Origin: an uncultured Bacteroidota bacterium
Lineage (GTDB): Bacteria; Bacteroidota; Bacteroidia; Chitinophagales; Chitinophagaceae
Assembly (NCBI GenBank): GCA_903938445.1
Contig: CAJADG010000039.1
Coordinates: 1 to 64,000 of the forward strand
Direction: 5' to 3'
Length of the DNA stretch: 64,000 bases
Each line of letters opens with the position of its first letter. Position 1 is the first letter of the stretch. Of this stretch, positions 53,322 to 61,810 are shown piece by piece. Under the pieces are notes generated by a model. The model was not told the origin of the DNA. It ran no database searches and saw only the letters and a list, made by a program, of their open reading frames with translations. The position numbers and the translations under genes were made by a program.

Positions 53322-54707
53322 TTACCTCCTACCTTTATTAGCTTCTTTCCAAAGTTGATTAAATGTTTTTTTAGGGAAAACCAATGGAGCTCTTTGGTCT
53401 GTCCATCCTTTAAACATTTTATTGACAATCCACTTTTTAATGGGGGCAGTTCCTTGATTCATCAATCTTCTACTAAGTGAACTTTGCTTCCAAACTTTCC
53501 AAGCAAATTTTTCGCTATAATCACTTTCACCATCTACCACAGACTGTCTTCTATTTTCAAGTAAAAGTTCGTGTAAGTTAATACGGACAGGACATACGTC
53601 GGTACAGTTACCACATAAACTAGAAGCATAACTCAGATGCTTATAATCATGCATTCCACGCAAATGTGGCGTAATCACACTCCCAATTGGGCCACTATAC
53701 GTTGTTTCATACGCATGACCTCCAATATTTTTATATACTGGACAAGCATTTAAACAAGCGCCGCATCTAATACAATATAAAGCTTCTCTTGATTTACTAT
53801 TAGCCAATAATTCGGTACGACCATTATCCAATAAAATAACATACATATCCTCTGGTCCATCTACCTCATCTTGTTGCCTAGGACCAGTGATAACACTGTT
53901 ATATACGGTTACTTGCTGACCAGTACCATAACTTGAAAGCAATGGCCAGAATAATCCTAAATCACTTATCGAAGGAATTACTTTTTCAATACCCACAATC
54001 ACGATATGCGTCTTTGGCATCGAAACTGATAGTCTTGCATTGCCCTCATTTTCGGTAAGTGCGATGCCACCAATATCTGATATAATAAAATTGGCTCCTG
54101 ATATACCAATTTCAGCCTCGGTATACTTTGCTCTTAAATTTTTACGGGCAATCAATGTAAGTTGCTCGGGTGTTAAATTAATATCCGTTCCTAATTTTTC
54201 GGCAAATAACTTTGCAACATCCTCTTTGCTTTTATGCATTGCTGGTGTTACAATATGATAAGGTGCTTCGCCGTCTAGTTGTTGTATATATTCTCCTAAA
54301 TCCGTTTCAACACTTTCTACTCCGATCGATTCCAAATAATTATTTAAATGAATTTCTTCGGTAACCATACTCTTACTCTTTACAATGGATTTGCACTTTT
54401 TCTCTTCGCATATATCTCCAATGTAATTTAATGCCTGCTCACTATCCTCTGCCCAAAATACCTTTGCGCCTCTTTTTGTAATTTTTTCTTCAAACTGAGT
54501 TAAGTATAAATCCAAATGCTCAATAGCTTCCCATTTTCTATTTTTTGCAAGCTCCCTAACGCGTGACAAATCCGTAAACTGTGCCAAACCCTTTGGTACA
54601 ACAGCATTGTACTTACCAATATTAAAATTGATTTTTTTTCTATGCTCTTTATCAAAAGCCTTTTCAGTACTTTTTTCCAAAAATGAATCGGCGTAAATGC
54701 TTCGCAT
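53322..54707 (-). CDS. lutB: LutB/LldF-type lactate-utilisation iron-sulfur protein
   Basis: 461-residue protein of the LutB/LldF family. An N-terminal LUD domain (about 60-300) is followed by two ferredoxin-type motifs, C312/C315/C318/C322 and C365/C368/C372, and a C-terminal helical region (about 385-461). LutB works with LutA and LutC to oxidise L-lactate to pyruvate. Neither partner gene is in the window. It starts 10 nt after DUF3109, so the two are co-transcribed. ATG at 54707 matches the family N-terminus. Confidence 0.9.
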   Translation of the reverse strand: MRSIYADSFLEKSTEKAFDKEHRKKINFNIGKYNAVVPKGLAQFTDLSRVRELAKNRKWEAIEHLDLYLTQFEEKITKRGAKVFWAEDSEQALNYIGDICEEKKCKSIVKSKSMVTEEIHLNNYLESIGVESVETDLGEYIQQLDGEAPYHIVTPAMHKSKEDVAKLFAEKLGTDINLTPEQLTLIARKNLRAKYTEAEIGISGANFIISDIGGIALTENEGNARLSVSMPKTHIVIVGIEKVIPSISDLGLFWPLLSSYGTGQQVTVYNSVITGPRQQDEVDGPEDMYVILLDNGRTELLANSKSREALYCIRCGACLNACPVYKNIGGHAYETTYSGPIGSVITPHLRGMHDYKHLSYASSLCGNCTDVCPVRINLHELLLENRRQSVVDGESDYSEKFAWKVWKQSSLSRRLMNQGTAPIKKWIVNKMFKGWTDQRAPLVFPKKTFNQLWKEANKGRR

Positions 54708-54717
54708 AAATAATGAA

Positions 54718-55302
54718 TTATTTTTTTTGAAGATGTTTGGCGGAAGCATCTAATGCATCATAAAATTCAGCACCATACTTTCTAATAATCGATTCTTTTA
54801 AAAATACATATGCGGGCACTTTTAATTTAACACCTAATGAGCAAGCAGCAGCACATAAGTCTTCTCTAGGCTCATAATTTAAATATTCTACACCAGGATC
54901 AGATTTGCTTTTTGTAATTTTTATCGGAAATAAATGACAACTAATTGGTTTTTTCCAAGGTATTTTGCCATCATTGTATGCTTGTTCAAATGCACATTTT
55001 ATAATTCCTTTTTCATCTTTATATCCATACGCACAAATTTCACCATTAATAGTAGGGGTAACCCAACCAAACTCTCTATCATACATAAATTGTCCAACCT
55101 GTTTCACTTCCTTGATACCTTCTTTAGTCATATAAGGCTCAACGATATCATAATATTCTTTGATAAAATCTTTTTCCTTGTTTTCAAGTGGTGCACCAGC
55201 ATCACCATCTTCACAACAACCACCCTTGCATTTTGTCAAATCACATACAAATTGTTCTTCTACAATTTCATCGCTCACTAAAACAGAATCTATAATAATC
55301 AT
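54718..55302 (-). CDS. DUF3109-family cysteine-rich protein
   Basis: 194-residue cytoplasmic protein of the DUF3109 family. A cluster of cysteines near the N-terminus (Cys20, Cys25, Cys29, Cys30, in FVCDLTKCKGGCCEDG) and several more (in GEICAYGY, IKCAF, ISCHLFP, LCAAACSLG) suggest a metal or iron-sulfur site. Function unknown. It precedes lutB by 10 nt, which hints at a role in maturation or support of that iron-sulfur protein. ATG at 55302; the longer reading includes the promoter. Confidence 0.85.
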   Translation of the reverse strand: MIIIDSVLVSDEIVEEQFVCDLTKCKGGCCEDGDAGAPLENKEKDFIKEYYDIVEPYMTKEGIKEVKQVGQFMYDREFGWVTPTINGEICAYGYKDEKGIIKCAFEQAYNDGKIPWKKPISCHLFPIKITKSKSDPGVEYLNYEPREDLCAAACSLGVKLKVPAYVFLKESIIRKYGAEFYDALDASAKHLQKK

Positions 55303-55318
55303 ATTAAAATTTGTATTG

Positions 55319-55326
55319 TAAAGATA
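55319..55326 (-). promoter_or_regulatory. Candidate -7 box of the DUF3109-lutB transcript
   Basis: TATCTTTA on the minus strand is one mismatch from TAnnTTTG and ends 16 nt before the ATG at 55302. No -33 TTG was found. Confidence 0.38.
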
Positions 55327-55444
55327 AGAAAAAAATGCGGCGCGTTTTTTGATGTGTGGAAAAGAATATGCAACTTTTAATGATGTCACTTATTTTATGC
55401 GAGATAAAATTACTGACTTTATTAAAGATAAATCTTAAGATTAA

Positions 55445-56032
55445 CTATTGCCACTTAAATGTGTTTACTAAATGAGTTAGGTCCTTAAAAAGAAAAGCAT
55501 TGGCTGGCGCCAAAGAATCTTCATTAGGAGTCGTGTCAAAATAAAGTGCTCCTCTAAAAAAATGATGCGATGAGTCGGTCAAGAAAAATTGATAATTGGT
55601 AGCGACATCACCACCAATATGAAAAAATACCCCGTGAATACCATTTGGGGTAGTGAAAATTGAATCTTCAATTGCATTTGCCATACTATTATGGTTATTG
55701 GCAAAAGTATATGCGTCCTTTACTAAAGTATCAAATTGATGAGGCAAAATGGCTTTATAACTTACAAATACAGTCGCATTAAAGGATGGAATATTGATAT
55801 TGATCCAACCCTTTGTCGATGAATTATCTCCAAAATAATTCACTTTATGCTCAATTTGTGCATAAAAAGGATATTCAAAAGAATAGGGGTAACCTGCTTC
55901 ATTAAAAATCTGATAAGAATGGCTGGGAAAATCCACTTTTTCATACCCTTTTTTCTTAGGAATAAATGGGCTGTTACATGCAAAAGCAAATAAAATAAAA
56001 AATAGAATGGATGTAAGAAACGCTTTATGCAT
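55445..56032 (-). CDS. gldD: Gliding motility lipoprotein GldD
   Basis: 195-residue lipoprotein with lipobox AFAC (Cys19). The mature part shows the GldD pattern: a YEKVDFPSHSYQIF segment, a PYSFEYPFYAQI segment, and GWININIPSFNATVFVSY. GldD is required for gliding and the associated type IX secretion system in Flavobacterium. It overlaps the end of gldE by 8 nt, the same order as in other Bacteroidota. Whether this strain glides cannot be told from one window. Confidence 0.9.
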   Translation of the reverse strand: MHKAFLTSILFFILFAFACNSPFIPKKKGYEKVDFPSHSYQIFNEAGYPYSFEYPFYAQIEHKVNYFGDNSSTKGWININIPSFNATVFVSYKAILPHQFDTLVKDAYTFANNHNSMANAIEDSIFTTPNGIHGVFFHIGGDVATNYQFFLTDSSHHFFRGALYFDTTPNEDSLAPANAFLFKDLTHLVNTFKWQ

Positions 56033-57353
56033 TTTCGCTAGTAATTCCTGTTTGAGGATTAATGATTAATTGAATTTTGTGAATTCTATTTTTTTGAATT
56101 TCCAAAACTGTAAAACTAAATTGCTTGTACTTAATTACTTGTTGCAAGGTTGGAAAAGCACCAGCTAATTCCAAAAACAAACCGGCAACGGTGTCGCTCT
56201 CTCCTTTTACAGGGTCAAAAAAACCACTTGAAATATCTATAAAATTACATAAGTCAATGATGGGCGTTTTTCCTTCCACTAAATAATGAAAGTCATCGAT
56301 TTTTTTAACCATTGATTCCTCCTCATCAAATTCATCTTTAATATCTCCTACAATTTCTTCTAAAATATCTTCTAATGTAATAATACCACTTGTACCTCCA
56401 AATTCATCCACAACAATAGCAAAGTGAATCCTTTTTAATTGAAATTCTTTTAATAGATCTTCTACCATTTTTTGTTCATGCACAAAAAATGCAGGCCTTA
56501 TTAAGGCATCCCATTTAAAATCTTTTTCCTTATTAATGTGCGGCAAAACATCCTTGGTATGAATCATACCCACAACGGAATCTAGATCCTCTTTATAAAC
56601 AGGAAATCTACTATAATTATGCTCTTTTATATGTTCTAACAACTCGTCAAACAAAATAGATTCCTCAACACCATACACATCAAGCCTTGTTTTCATAATT
56701 TGCTTGACAGTAATATTTCCAAACTTAACAATACCTTTTAATATTTTCTTTTCATTCTCTTGATTGTTAGGCGAAGTTGTTAAATCAATGGCATGATCAA
56801 GCTCTTCCATACTATAGGTCGTGCCGTAATTTTTTTTAGCTAATTTATTTTCAATAATATTGGTATACTTCACCATGATGCTACTTGGCTTTGAAAAAAT
56901 AAAGTACACCACTTGAATAATGCCTCCAAAATCACTAGCAAATCGAATATTATTTTGGGTAGCCATCACCTTAGGTAATATTTCACCAAAAAATAAAAGC
57001 AATAAAGTAACTGCTATCACTTTTACCAAAAATTCAATTCCGGGAATACCGATTTGATCAAAAACAAATAAGTGATTGATTAAAATATTGGCAATTAAAA
57101 TAATGCAAATATTAATAAAGCTATTCGCAATGAGCATAGAGGTAAGTAATCTTTTAGGATCTTCCAACAAATGCACAATACGCTTTAATGCTTTATTGCT
57201 TTTGGTTTTTAAATTTTGAATGTCTTTGTAGGATAAAGAAAAGAAAGCCACTTCGGAGCCTGCAATGGAAAAAGATAAAAACAAAAGCACAATCATTAAT
57301 AATAGCAGTGAGCTATCCTGTTGTAACGTTGTGGGATTGCTCTTAATGAACAT
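56025..57353 (-). CDS. gldE: Gliding motility-associated protein GldE (CNNM/CorC-type)
   Basis: 442-residue membrane protein with an N-terminal CNNM/DUF21 domain of several helices (about 15-180), a CBS-domain pair (about 205-330, including IMKTRLDVYGVEE and GGTSGIITLEDILEEIVGDI) and a C-terminal CorC/HlyC domain (about 345-430). This is the hemolysin-like family; its position next to gldD identifies it as GldE. The first ATG (57353) is chosen over a TTG at 57380. Upstream is mutY, as in other Bacteroidota. Confidence 0.9.
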   Translation of the reverse strand: MFIKSNPTTLQQDSSLLLLMIVLLFLSFSIAGSEVAFFSLSYKDIQNLKTKSNKALKRIVHLLEDPKRLLTSMLIANSFINICIILIANILINHLFVFDQIGIPGIEFLVKVIAVTLLLLFFGEILPKVMATQNNIRFASDFGGIIQVVYFIFSKPSSIMVKYTNIIENKLAKKNYGTTYSMEELDHAIDLTTSPNNQENEKKILKGIVKFGNITVKQIMKTRLDVYGVEESILFDELLEHIKEHNYSRFPVYKEDLDSVVGMIHTKDVLPHINKEKDFKWDALIRPAFFVHEQKMVEDLLKEFQLKRIHFAIVVDEFGGTSGIITLEDILEEIVGDIKDEFDEEESMVKKIDDFHYLVEGKTPIIDLCNFIDISSGFFDPVKGESDTVAGLFLELAGAFPTLQQVIKYKQFSFTVLEIQKNRIHKIQLIINPQTGITSENA

Positions 57354-57433
57354 AAAAATATTGCTCGAGTGATATTCCAATTTAGCTTGATTTTAAAGGG
57401 AAAGTTACCAATAAACTTACATATTTCATTCAG

Positions 57434-58498
57434 TTAGTTATTTTGGTCAGTTAAAAAAGAATTGATGGTTTTTGGAAACGCAAATTTTTCAAGATTTTTA
57501 ATACTGACCCATTCGCCTTTTTCAAAAGTTTTGGGCATCTTTTTTAATTCTATTGTTAAAAATCTGAAAGTCAACAATTGATGCGTAAGCTGTTGTTGGT
57601 AAATTTTACTTTCGTTTGTTATTTTAACCTCCTTTAAATCAATCAGGAGTTGATCTTTTAACACCTGTTGAAAATAAGCATTATCCGCTATTACAAGTTT
57701 ATCATTTTCTACTAAATAAAACTGATAAAGTCCTGCCCAAATATCACCTGGCCCTCTTTTTTGAATCCAAAATTTTCCATTTAATTTAAAGAGGAAGTAA
57801 TCAAAATACCTTTTTTTCTTTTGGATTACTTTTTCTTTAATAGGTAATTGACCGACTGTTTTTTGTGCAAAAGCAGCACAAGTATTTTGCATCACACAAT
57901 CGCCACATAATGGTGACATAGGTTTACAAACAGTTGCCCCAAAATCCATAAGTGCCTGATTATAAATACCTGCTTTTTTAAAAGCTAAATTTTCAGAAGC
58001 AATTTTATTAAAAATTGTCAAGCCCTCTTTTGTGTCAGTTGGTGTGTGAATTCCATAATAACGAGCAAATACTCTAAAAACATTTCCATCTACAACAGCA
58101 TGGGGTAAATTAAATGCAAAAGAAGCTATGGCTGCTGCTGTATAAGGTCCAACCCCTTTCAATTTTAGTAAATCTTCATAATTAGATGGAAAAATTCCAT
58201 TAAATGTTGTTACGATATGTTTTGCGGTAAATAATAAATTTCTACAACGGTTATAATAACCTAACCCTTCCCATAATTTAAACACTTCATTTTCTTTAGC
58301 TTTAGCCAACAAGTGTATATTAGGATAGGTGCTTATAAACTTTTCATAGTAGGACCAGCCCTGCTCCACCCTGGTTTGTTGTAATATAATTTCACTAAGC
58401 CATATTTTATAAGGGTCTTTCTCCCCTTTCCAAGGCATTGGACGGTGATTGGACTTTTTATCCCATTTTAGGAGTAAATCAGTGAAAATTGTGTTCAT
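57434..58498 (-). CDS. mutY: A/G-specific adenine glycosylase MutY
   Basis: 354-residue DNA repair enzyme that removes adenine mispaired with 8-oxoguanine. The N-terminal domain has the helix-hairpin-helix LLKLKGVGPYTAAAIASFAF and the catalytic aspartate in HAVVDGNVFRVFAR. The [4Fe-4S] ligands follow the C-x6-C-x2-C-x5-C pattern in CKPMSPLCGDCVMQNTC. The C-terminal NUDIX-like domain (about 230-354) recognises 8-oxoG. ATG at 58498 chosen over TTG at 58507. First of the mutY-gldE-gldD group. Confidence 0.96.
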   Translation of the reverse strand: MNTIFTDLLLKWDKKSNHRPMPWKGEKDPYKIWLSEIILQQTRVEQGWSYYEKFISTYPNIHLLAKAKENEVFKLWEGLGYYNRCRNLLFTAKHIVTTFNGIFPSNYEDLLKLKGVGPYTAAAIASFAFNLPHAVVDGNVFRVFARYYGIHTPTDTKEGLTIFNKIASENLAFKKAGIYNQALMDFGATVCKPMSPLCGDCVMQNTCAAFAQKTVGQLPIKEKVIQKKKRYFDYFLFKLNGKFWIQKRGPGDIWAGLYQFYLVENDKLVIADNAYFQQVLKDQLLIDLKEVKITNESKIYQQQLTHQLLTFRFLTIELKKMPKTFEKGEWVSIKNLEKFAFPKTINSFLTDQNN

Positions 58499-58500
58499 TT

Positions 58501-58570
58501 TGGGCAAAAATGAGCTAAAATGGCCAAAAAAGCCCTATTTTTTGCAAAAAATCTAATAATAAAATAGGGC
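58501..58570. promoter_or_regulatory. Phased A-tracts and nested palindromes between mutY and HU gene
   Basis: A-tracts at 58506-58510, 58517-58520, 58526-58531 and 58546-58551 are spaced close to 10 or 20 bp, the pattern of intrinsically bent DNA. A 10-bp inverted repeat GCCCTATTTT/AAAATAGGGC spans 58532-58570, and ATTTTTTGCAAAAAAT (58537-58552) is a perfect 16-bp palindrome inside it. The region lies between divergent genes, just upstream of mutY. Confidence 0.5.
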
Positions 58571-58707
58571 AAATTGTACATATAATATTAATTAATATAC
58601 ATATTTGCGAAGAGAATCTAAGAGATATGTATAAAAAAATGAAAATTTAATTGCATTTAGGTAAAATTTAATTTATTTTTAAGACCGAAACCCCAAAATT
58701 CATCTTT

Positions 58708-59010
58708 ATGAGAAAATCGGATCTCATTAATAAAATTGCTGCAGAAACACAGATTCCTAAAGTGGATGTACTAATGACTTTAGAAAGAATGTTTAAAGAA
58801 GTAAAAGAAAGCCTAGCTAATGGCCAGAATATATACATTCGTGGCTTTGGTAGCTTCATTACTAAGAAAAGAGCTGCAAAGATTGGGCGTAACATTAAAA
58901 TGAATAAGGCTGTCAATATTCCTGAACATTTTATTCCTGCATTTAAACCAGCAAAAGAATTCGTAAACGAGGTAAAAGAGAAGCATAACAAGTCAAAAGA
59001 TAGTAATTAG
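58708..59010 (+). CDS. HU/IHF-family DNA-binding protein
   Basis: 100-residue small histone-like DNA-bending protein. The fold is clear: N-terminal helices (MRKSDLINKIAAETQI), a helix with LERMFKEVKESL, and the beta-arm region with the family signature IRGFGSFITKKRAAKIGRNIKM, then a C-terminal helix with a Lys-rich end. It acts on nucleoid structure. It is divergent from mutY behind a 200-nt region with bent-DNA character, and is followed closely by a TPR gene. Confidence 0.94.
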   Translation: MRKSDLINKIAAETQIPKVDVLMTLERMFKEVKESLANGQNIYIRGFGSFITKKRAAKIGRNIKMNKAVNIPEHFIPAFKPAKEFVNEVKEKHNKSKDSN

Positions 59011-59014
59011 TAAT

Positions 59015-59022
59015 TACCTTTG
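59015..59022 (+). promoter_or_regulatory. -7 box of the TPR gene at 59 kb
   Basis: TACCTTTG matches TAnnTTTG and ends 16 nt before the TTG start codon at 59039. No TTG at the -33 spacing. Confidence 0.45.
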
Positions 59023-59038
59023 TCGGAAACTTCCTATT

Positions 59039-59881
59039 TTGAAAAAACCTCAGTTTATTGTTGCCATTATAGCTATCATTTCTTGCGTAGCAATCTATTT
59101 TTTCGTCCCTAGAACAAAAAAAGCTGAGTCGAGTCAACCTGAAAATAACCCAGTTTCGGTTACTGTTACTACACAATCTTTATTAGATGGTGCCAAAACA
59201 GCCCTTAGTGCAAGTCAAAAAATAACATTATTAAGTATTGAAAATCAATTAGTTAAGTCTAAAACAAAGACTGATAGTTTAAAGAATTTCACTCAATTGG
59301 CTCAATTTTGGGCAGATTCAGCGCATAGAGTCGAACCATATTTATATTACACTTACAGTGCTGCTTTGTTGGAAAATTCTGAAAAAAGCCTCACTTTTGC
59401 AGCCCAGCAGTTGATAGATAACCTAACAACTCCGGACGCACCACCTGCAATGCTTCATTGGATTGCAATAAATGCAAAAGCTCTTTTAGAAAAAGCATTG
59501 GTAATTAACCCTAATAATGATTCAGCGAAAATTAATTTAGGTGCCTGCTATTTGTTTGGAAATATTTCAGACAATCCCATGCAAGGCATTTTAAAAGTTA
59601 AAGAAGTAGTTGACAAAAATCCGCAAAATATTTACGGACAATTAATATTGGGTTTAGGTGGTAAAAAATCTGGCCAGTATCCTAAGGCTATTGAAAGATT
59701 CAATGCCATCCTAAAATTAGATCCTAATAACATAGAAGCAATGGTCAACCTTGCTGAGTGTTATGAGCTAACGGATCAAAAAGCTTTAGCAATTGATTGG
59801 TATACCAAAATGAAATCTTTGGTGAATAATCCAAATGCTAAAGAAGCCATTGACAAAAGAATAAAAGAGTTGAAGAAATAA
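59039..59881 (+). CDS. Membrane-anchored tetratricopeptide-repeat protein
   Basis: 280-residue protein with an N-terminal membrane anchor (about 5-23, FIVAIIAIISCVAIYFFVP) and TPR-like repeats in the periplasmic part, clearest at about 205-245 (AIERFNAILKLDPNNIEAM and NLAECYELTDQKALAIDWY). The start is a TTG at 59039; the next internal ATG would remove the anchor. Function unknown. It lies 28 nt after the HU gene. Confidence 0.82.
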   Translation: MKKPQFIVAIIAIISCVAIYFFVPRTKKAESSQPENNPVSVTVTTQSLLDGAKTALSASQKITLLSIENQLVKSKTKTDSLKNFTQLAQFWADSAHRVEPYLYYTYSAALLENSEKSLTFAAQQLIDNLTTPDAPPAMLHWIAINAKALLEKALVINPNNDSAKINLGACYLFGNISDNPMQGILKVKEVVDKNPQNIYGQLILGLGGKKSGQYPKAIERFNAILKLDPNNIEAMVNLAECYELTDQKALAIDWYTKMKSLVNNPNAKEAIDKRIKELKK

Positions 59882-59920
59882 GAGAAGAAATAACATTTTT
59901 AATAACAAAAATTATCGGAC

Positions 59921-60016
59921 ATGCCTTGTGGTAAAAAAAGAAAACGTCATAAAATTGCGACGCACAAAAGAAAAAAACGTTTAAGAAAGAATCGTCATAA
60001 GAAGAAGAATAAATAG
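59921..60016 (+). CDS. AURKAIP1/COX24-domain ribosomal protein (31 residues)
   Basis: A 31-residue, extremely basic peptide starting MPCGKKRKRHKIATHKRKKR and ending in KKKNK before TAG. It matches the AURKAIP1/COX24 family, homologous to the mitochondrial ribosomal protein mS38, which is found in Bacteroidota genomes as a tiny gene often missed by annotation. It most likely belongs to the small ribosomal subunit. Its third residue is Cys; related sequences I recall have Ser there. It is followed 10 nt later by a strong terminator, which supports it being a real gene. Confidence 0.85.
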   Translation: MPCGKKRKRHKIATHKRKKRLRKNRHKKKNK

Positions 60017-60026
60017 TTCTTTTCCT

Positions 60027-60070
60027 AATACAAGCGTGCGCCTAACCTAGGACACGCTTGTATTCTTTTC
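60027..60070 (+). terminator. Rho-independent terminator after the COX24-like gene
   Basis: 12-bp perfect stem AATACAAGCGTG/CACGCTTGTATT (60027-60038 and 60053-60064) with a 14-nt loop, followed by a T-rich run. Ends the HU-TPR-COX24 stretch. Confidence 0.85.
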
Positions 60071-60075
60071 AAAAT

Positions 60076-60138
60076 ACACTCCACTATTCTACCTAGCAAC
60101 TTTACTTTACCTTTTCCTTCCTTCGTAAAGTGGTGTGT
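60076..60138 (+). promoter_or_regulatory. Possible alternative hairpins upstream of RNase E/G gene
   Basis: ACACTCCACT (60076-60085) can pair with AGTGGTGTGT (60129-60138) with one mismatch, while ACTTTAC (60104-60110) can pair with GTAAAGT (60125-60131). The two stems share bases 60129-60131 and exclude each other. The region may be part of the leader of the RNase gene, but no promoter was located. Confidence 0.3.
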
Positions 60139-60208
60139 TTACAAAAATTATAAGCTGTAGCTGTGCTATTCATTGGCCGTGCTATATGCATTTAAAAAGT
60201 TGCTATAA

Positions 60209-61756
60209 GTGAACAAAGATTTAATTATAAATAGTACTTCTGATGGAGTTGAAATAGCTTTATTAGAAGATAAGAAATTAGTTGAAATACACAACGAAAA
60301 AATTGATGCTCGTTGGGCTGTAGGAGATTTATATTTGGGCAAAGTGCGCAAAATTATCCCTGGCTTAAATGCTGCATTTGTAGATGTCGGATTTGAAAAA
60401 GATGCATTCTTGCATTACACCGACTTGAGCCCTTATGTAAAATCCATTATCAAGTATACTCAAGAAGCTATTAACAATAACGATAACAGTTTTGATTTCT
60501 CAAAATTTCAAACTGCACCTGAAATTGTAAAAACAGGAAAGATTAGTGAGGTATTGAATGGCAAACCAAATGTATTGGTTCAAATTTTAAAAGAACCCAT
60601 AGCAGCAAAAGGTCCAAGATTAAGCTGCGAACTTTCTTTAGCGGGAAGATTTATTGTATTAACTCCCTTTAATGAAATTGTTGCGGTATCTAAAAAAATT
60701 CATAGTGGCGAAGAGCGAAAGCGCCTTCAAAAAATGATGGAATCTATTAGACCCAAAAATTTTGGTGTAATAGTGCGTACTGCTGCAGAAGGAAAGACCA
60801 CTGCCGAATTACATGAGGATCTATTAACCTTAGTTGAAAACTGGAAAACAATTCAGTCAAATTTGAAAGGCGCAATGGCACCTTCAAGAATCATGAGTGA
60901 GGAAAGTAAAACTACCAGTATTCTTAGAGACTTATTAAACGAAGACTTCAATAAAATTGTCGTTAACGATAAAAAGATATTTGACCTTACTTTAAATTAT
61001 TTACAAAGAATTGCTCCAGCAAAAGCAAATATTTTAAGCCTGCATGCCGGTGATCAAGAAATTTTTGATCAATACGGAATTACAAAACAAGTAAAATCTT
61101 CTTTTGGAAAAACAGTTAACTTAAACAGTGGTGCCTATTTAATTATAGAGCATACCGAAGCATTACATGTAATTGATGTGAATAGTGGATTTAAAAGTGT
61201 AAGCAATAATCAAGAGGAAAATGCTTTGCAAACTAATTTAGAAGCAGCCGAAGAAATTGCACGTCAATTAAGATTGAGAGATATTGGCGGAATTATTGTC
61301 ATTGATTTTATTGACATGAAACTTCCTGACAATAAACGTAAAGTACAAGAAGCATTGGATGAGTTTATGAAAACAGATCGTGCTAGACACTCTGTTTTGC
61401 CTATTTCTAAATTTGGTTTATTACAAGCTACTCGTCAAAGAATAAGACCCGAAGTAAATATTAATACTTCTGAAGATTGCCCTGCATGTAAAGGAACAGG
61501 TAAAATAACTTCTACTTTATTATTAGAAGATGAGATGGAGAAAAAATTGGCATACTTGGCAACACATGGTCATAAGAGCTTGCACATTTTAGTACACCCT
61601 ATTATTCACTCTCATTTAACGAAGGGTATTTTTAGTAGTATACTTAAAAAATGGAAACGTAAATATAAAATCAAATTGAAATCTCAACCTGAAAATAATA
61701 GTCATTTAGTAGAATACAAATTCTTAGATGACAACCAGGAAGAAATCAAATTGTAA
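60209..61756 (+). CDS. Ribonuclease E/G family protein
   Basis: 515-residue endoribonuclease of the Rne/Rng family, about the size of RNase G, lacking the long C-terminal scaffold of enterobacterial RNase E. It has an S1-like domain early (VGDLYLGKVRKIIPGLNAAFVDVGFEKDAFLHY), the DNase-I-like catalytic core with Asp residues in VIDVNSGF and VIDFIDM, and a zinc-link CPACKGTGK (Cys424/Cys427). Start is GTG at 60209. Role in mRNA decay and rRNA processing. Confidence 0.94.
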   Translation: MNKDLIINSTSDGVEIALLEDKKLVEIHNEKIDARWAVGDLYLGKVRKIIPGLNAAFVDVGFEKDAFLHYTDLSPYVKSIIKYTQEAINNNDNSFDFSKFQTAPEIVKTGKISEVLNGKPNVLVQILKEPIAAKGPRLSCELSLAGRFIVLTPFNEIVAVSKKIHSGEERKRLQKMMESIRPKNFGVIVRTAAEGKTTAELHEDLLTLVENWKTIQSNLKGAMAPSRIMSEESKTTSILRDLLNEDFNKIVVNDKKIFDLTLNYLQRIAPAKANILSLHAGDQEIFDQYGITKQVKSSFGKTVNLNSGAYLIIEHTEALHVIDVNSGFKSVSNNQEENALQTNLEAAEEIARQLRLRDIGGIIVIDFIDMKLPDNKRKVQEALDEFMKTDRARHSVLPISKFGLLQATRQRIRPEVNINTSEDCPACKGTGKITSTLLLEDEMEKKLAYLATHGHKSLHILVHPIIHSHLTKGIFSSILKKWKRKYKIKLKSQPENNSHLVEYKFLDDNQEEIKL

Positions 61757-61798
61757 AATATTTTCGGAAATTACTATCTCGTTATTTTAAATAGCCAT

Positions 61799-61806
61799 TA
61801 TCTTTA
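61799..61806 (+). promoter_or_regulatory. Candidate -7 box of radA, predicted leaderless
   Basis: TATCTTTA is one mismatch from TAnnTTTG and ends 4 nt (AGGT) before the radA ATG at 61811. No -33 TTG. The AGGT could alternatively act as a weak ribosome-binding site. Confidence 0.38.
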
Positions 61807-61810
61807 AGGT

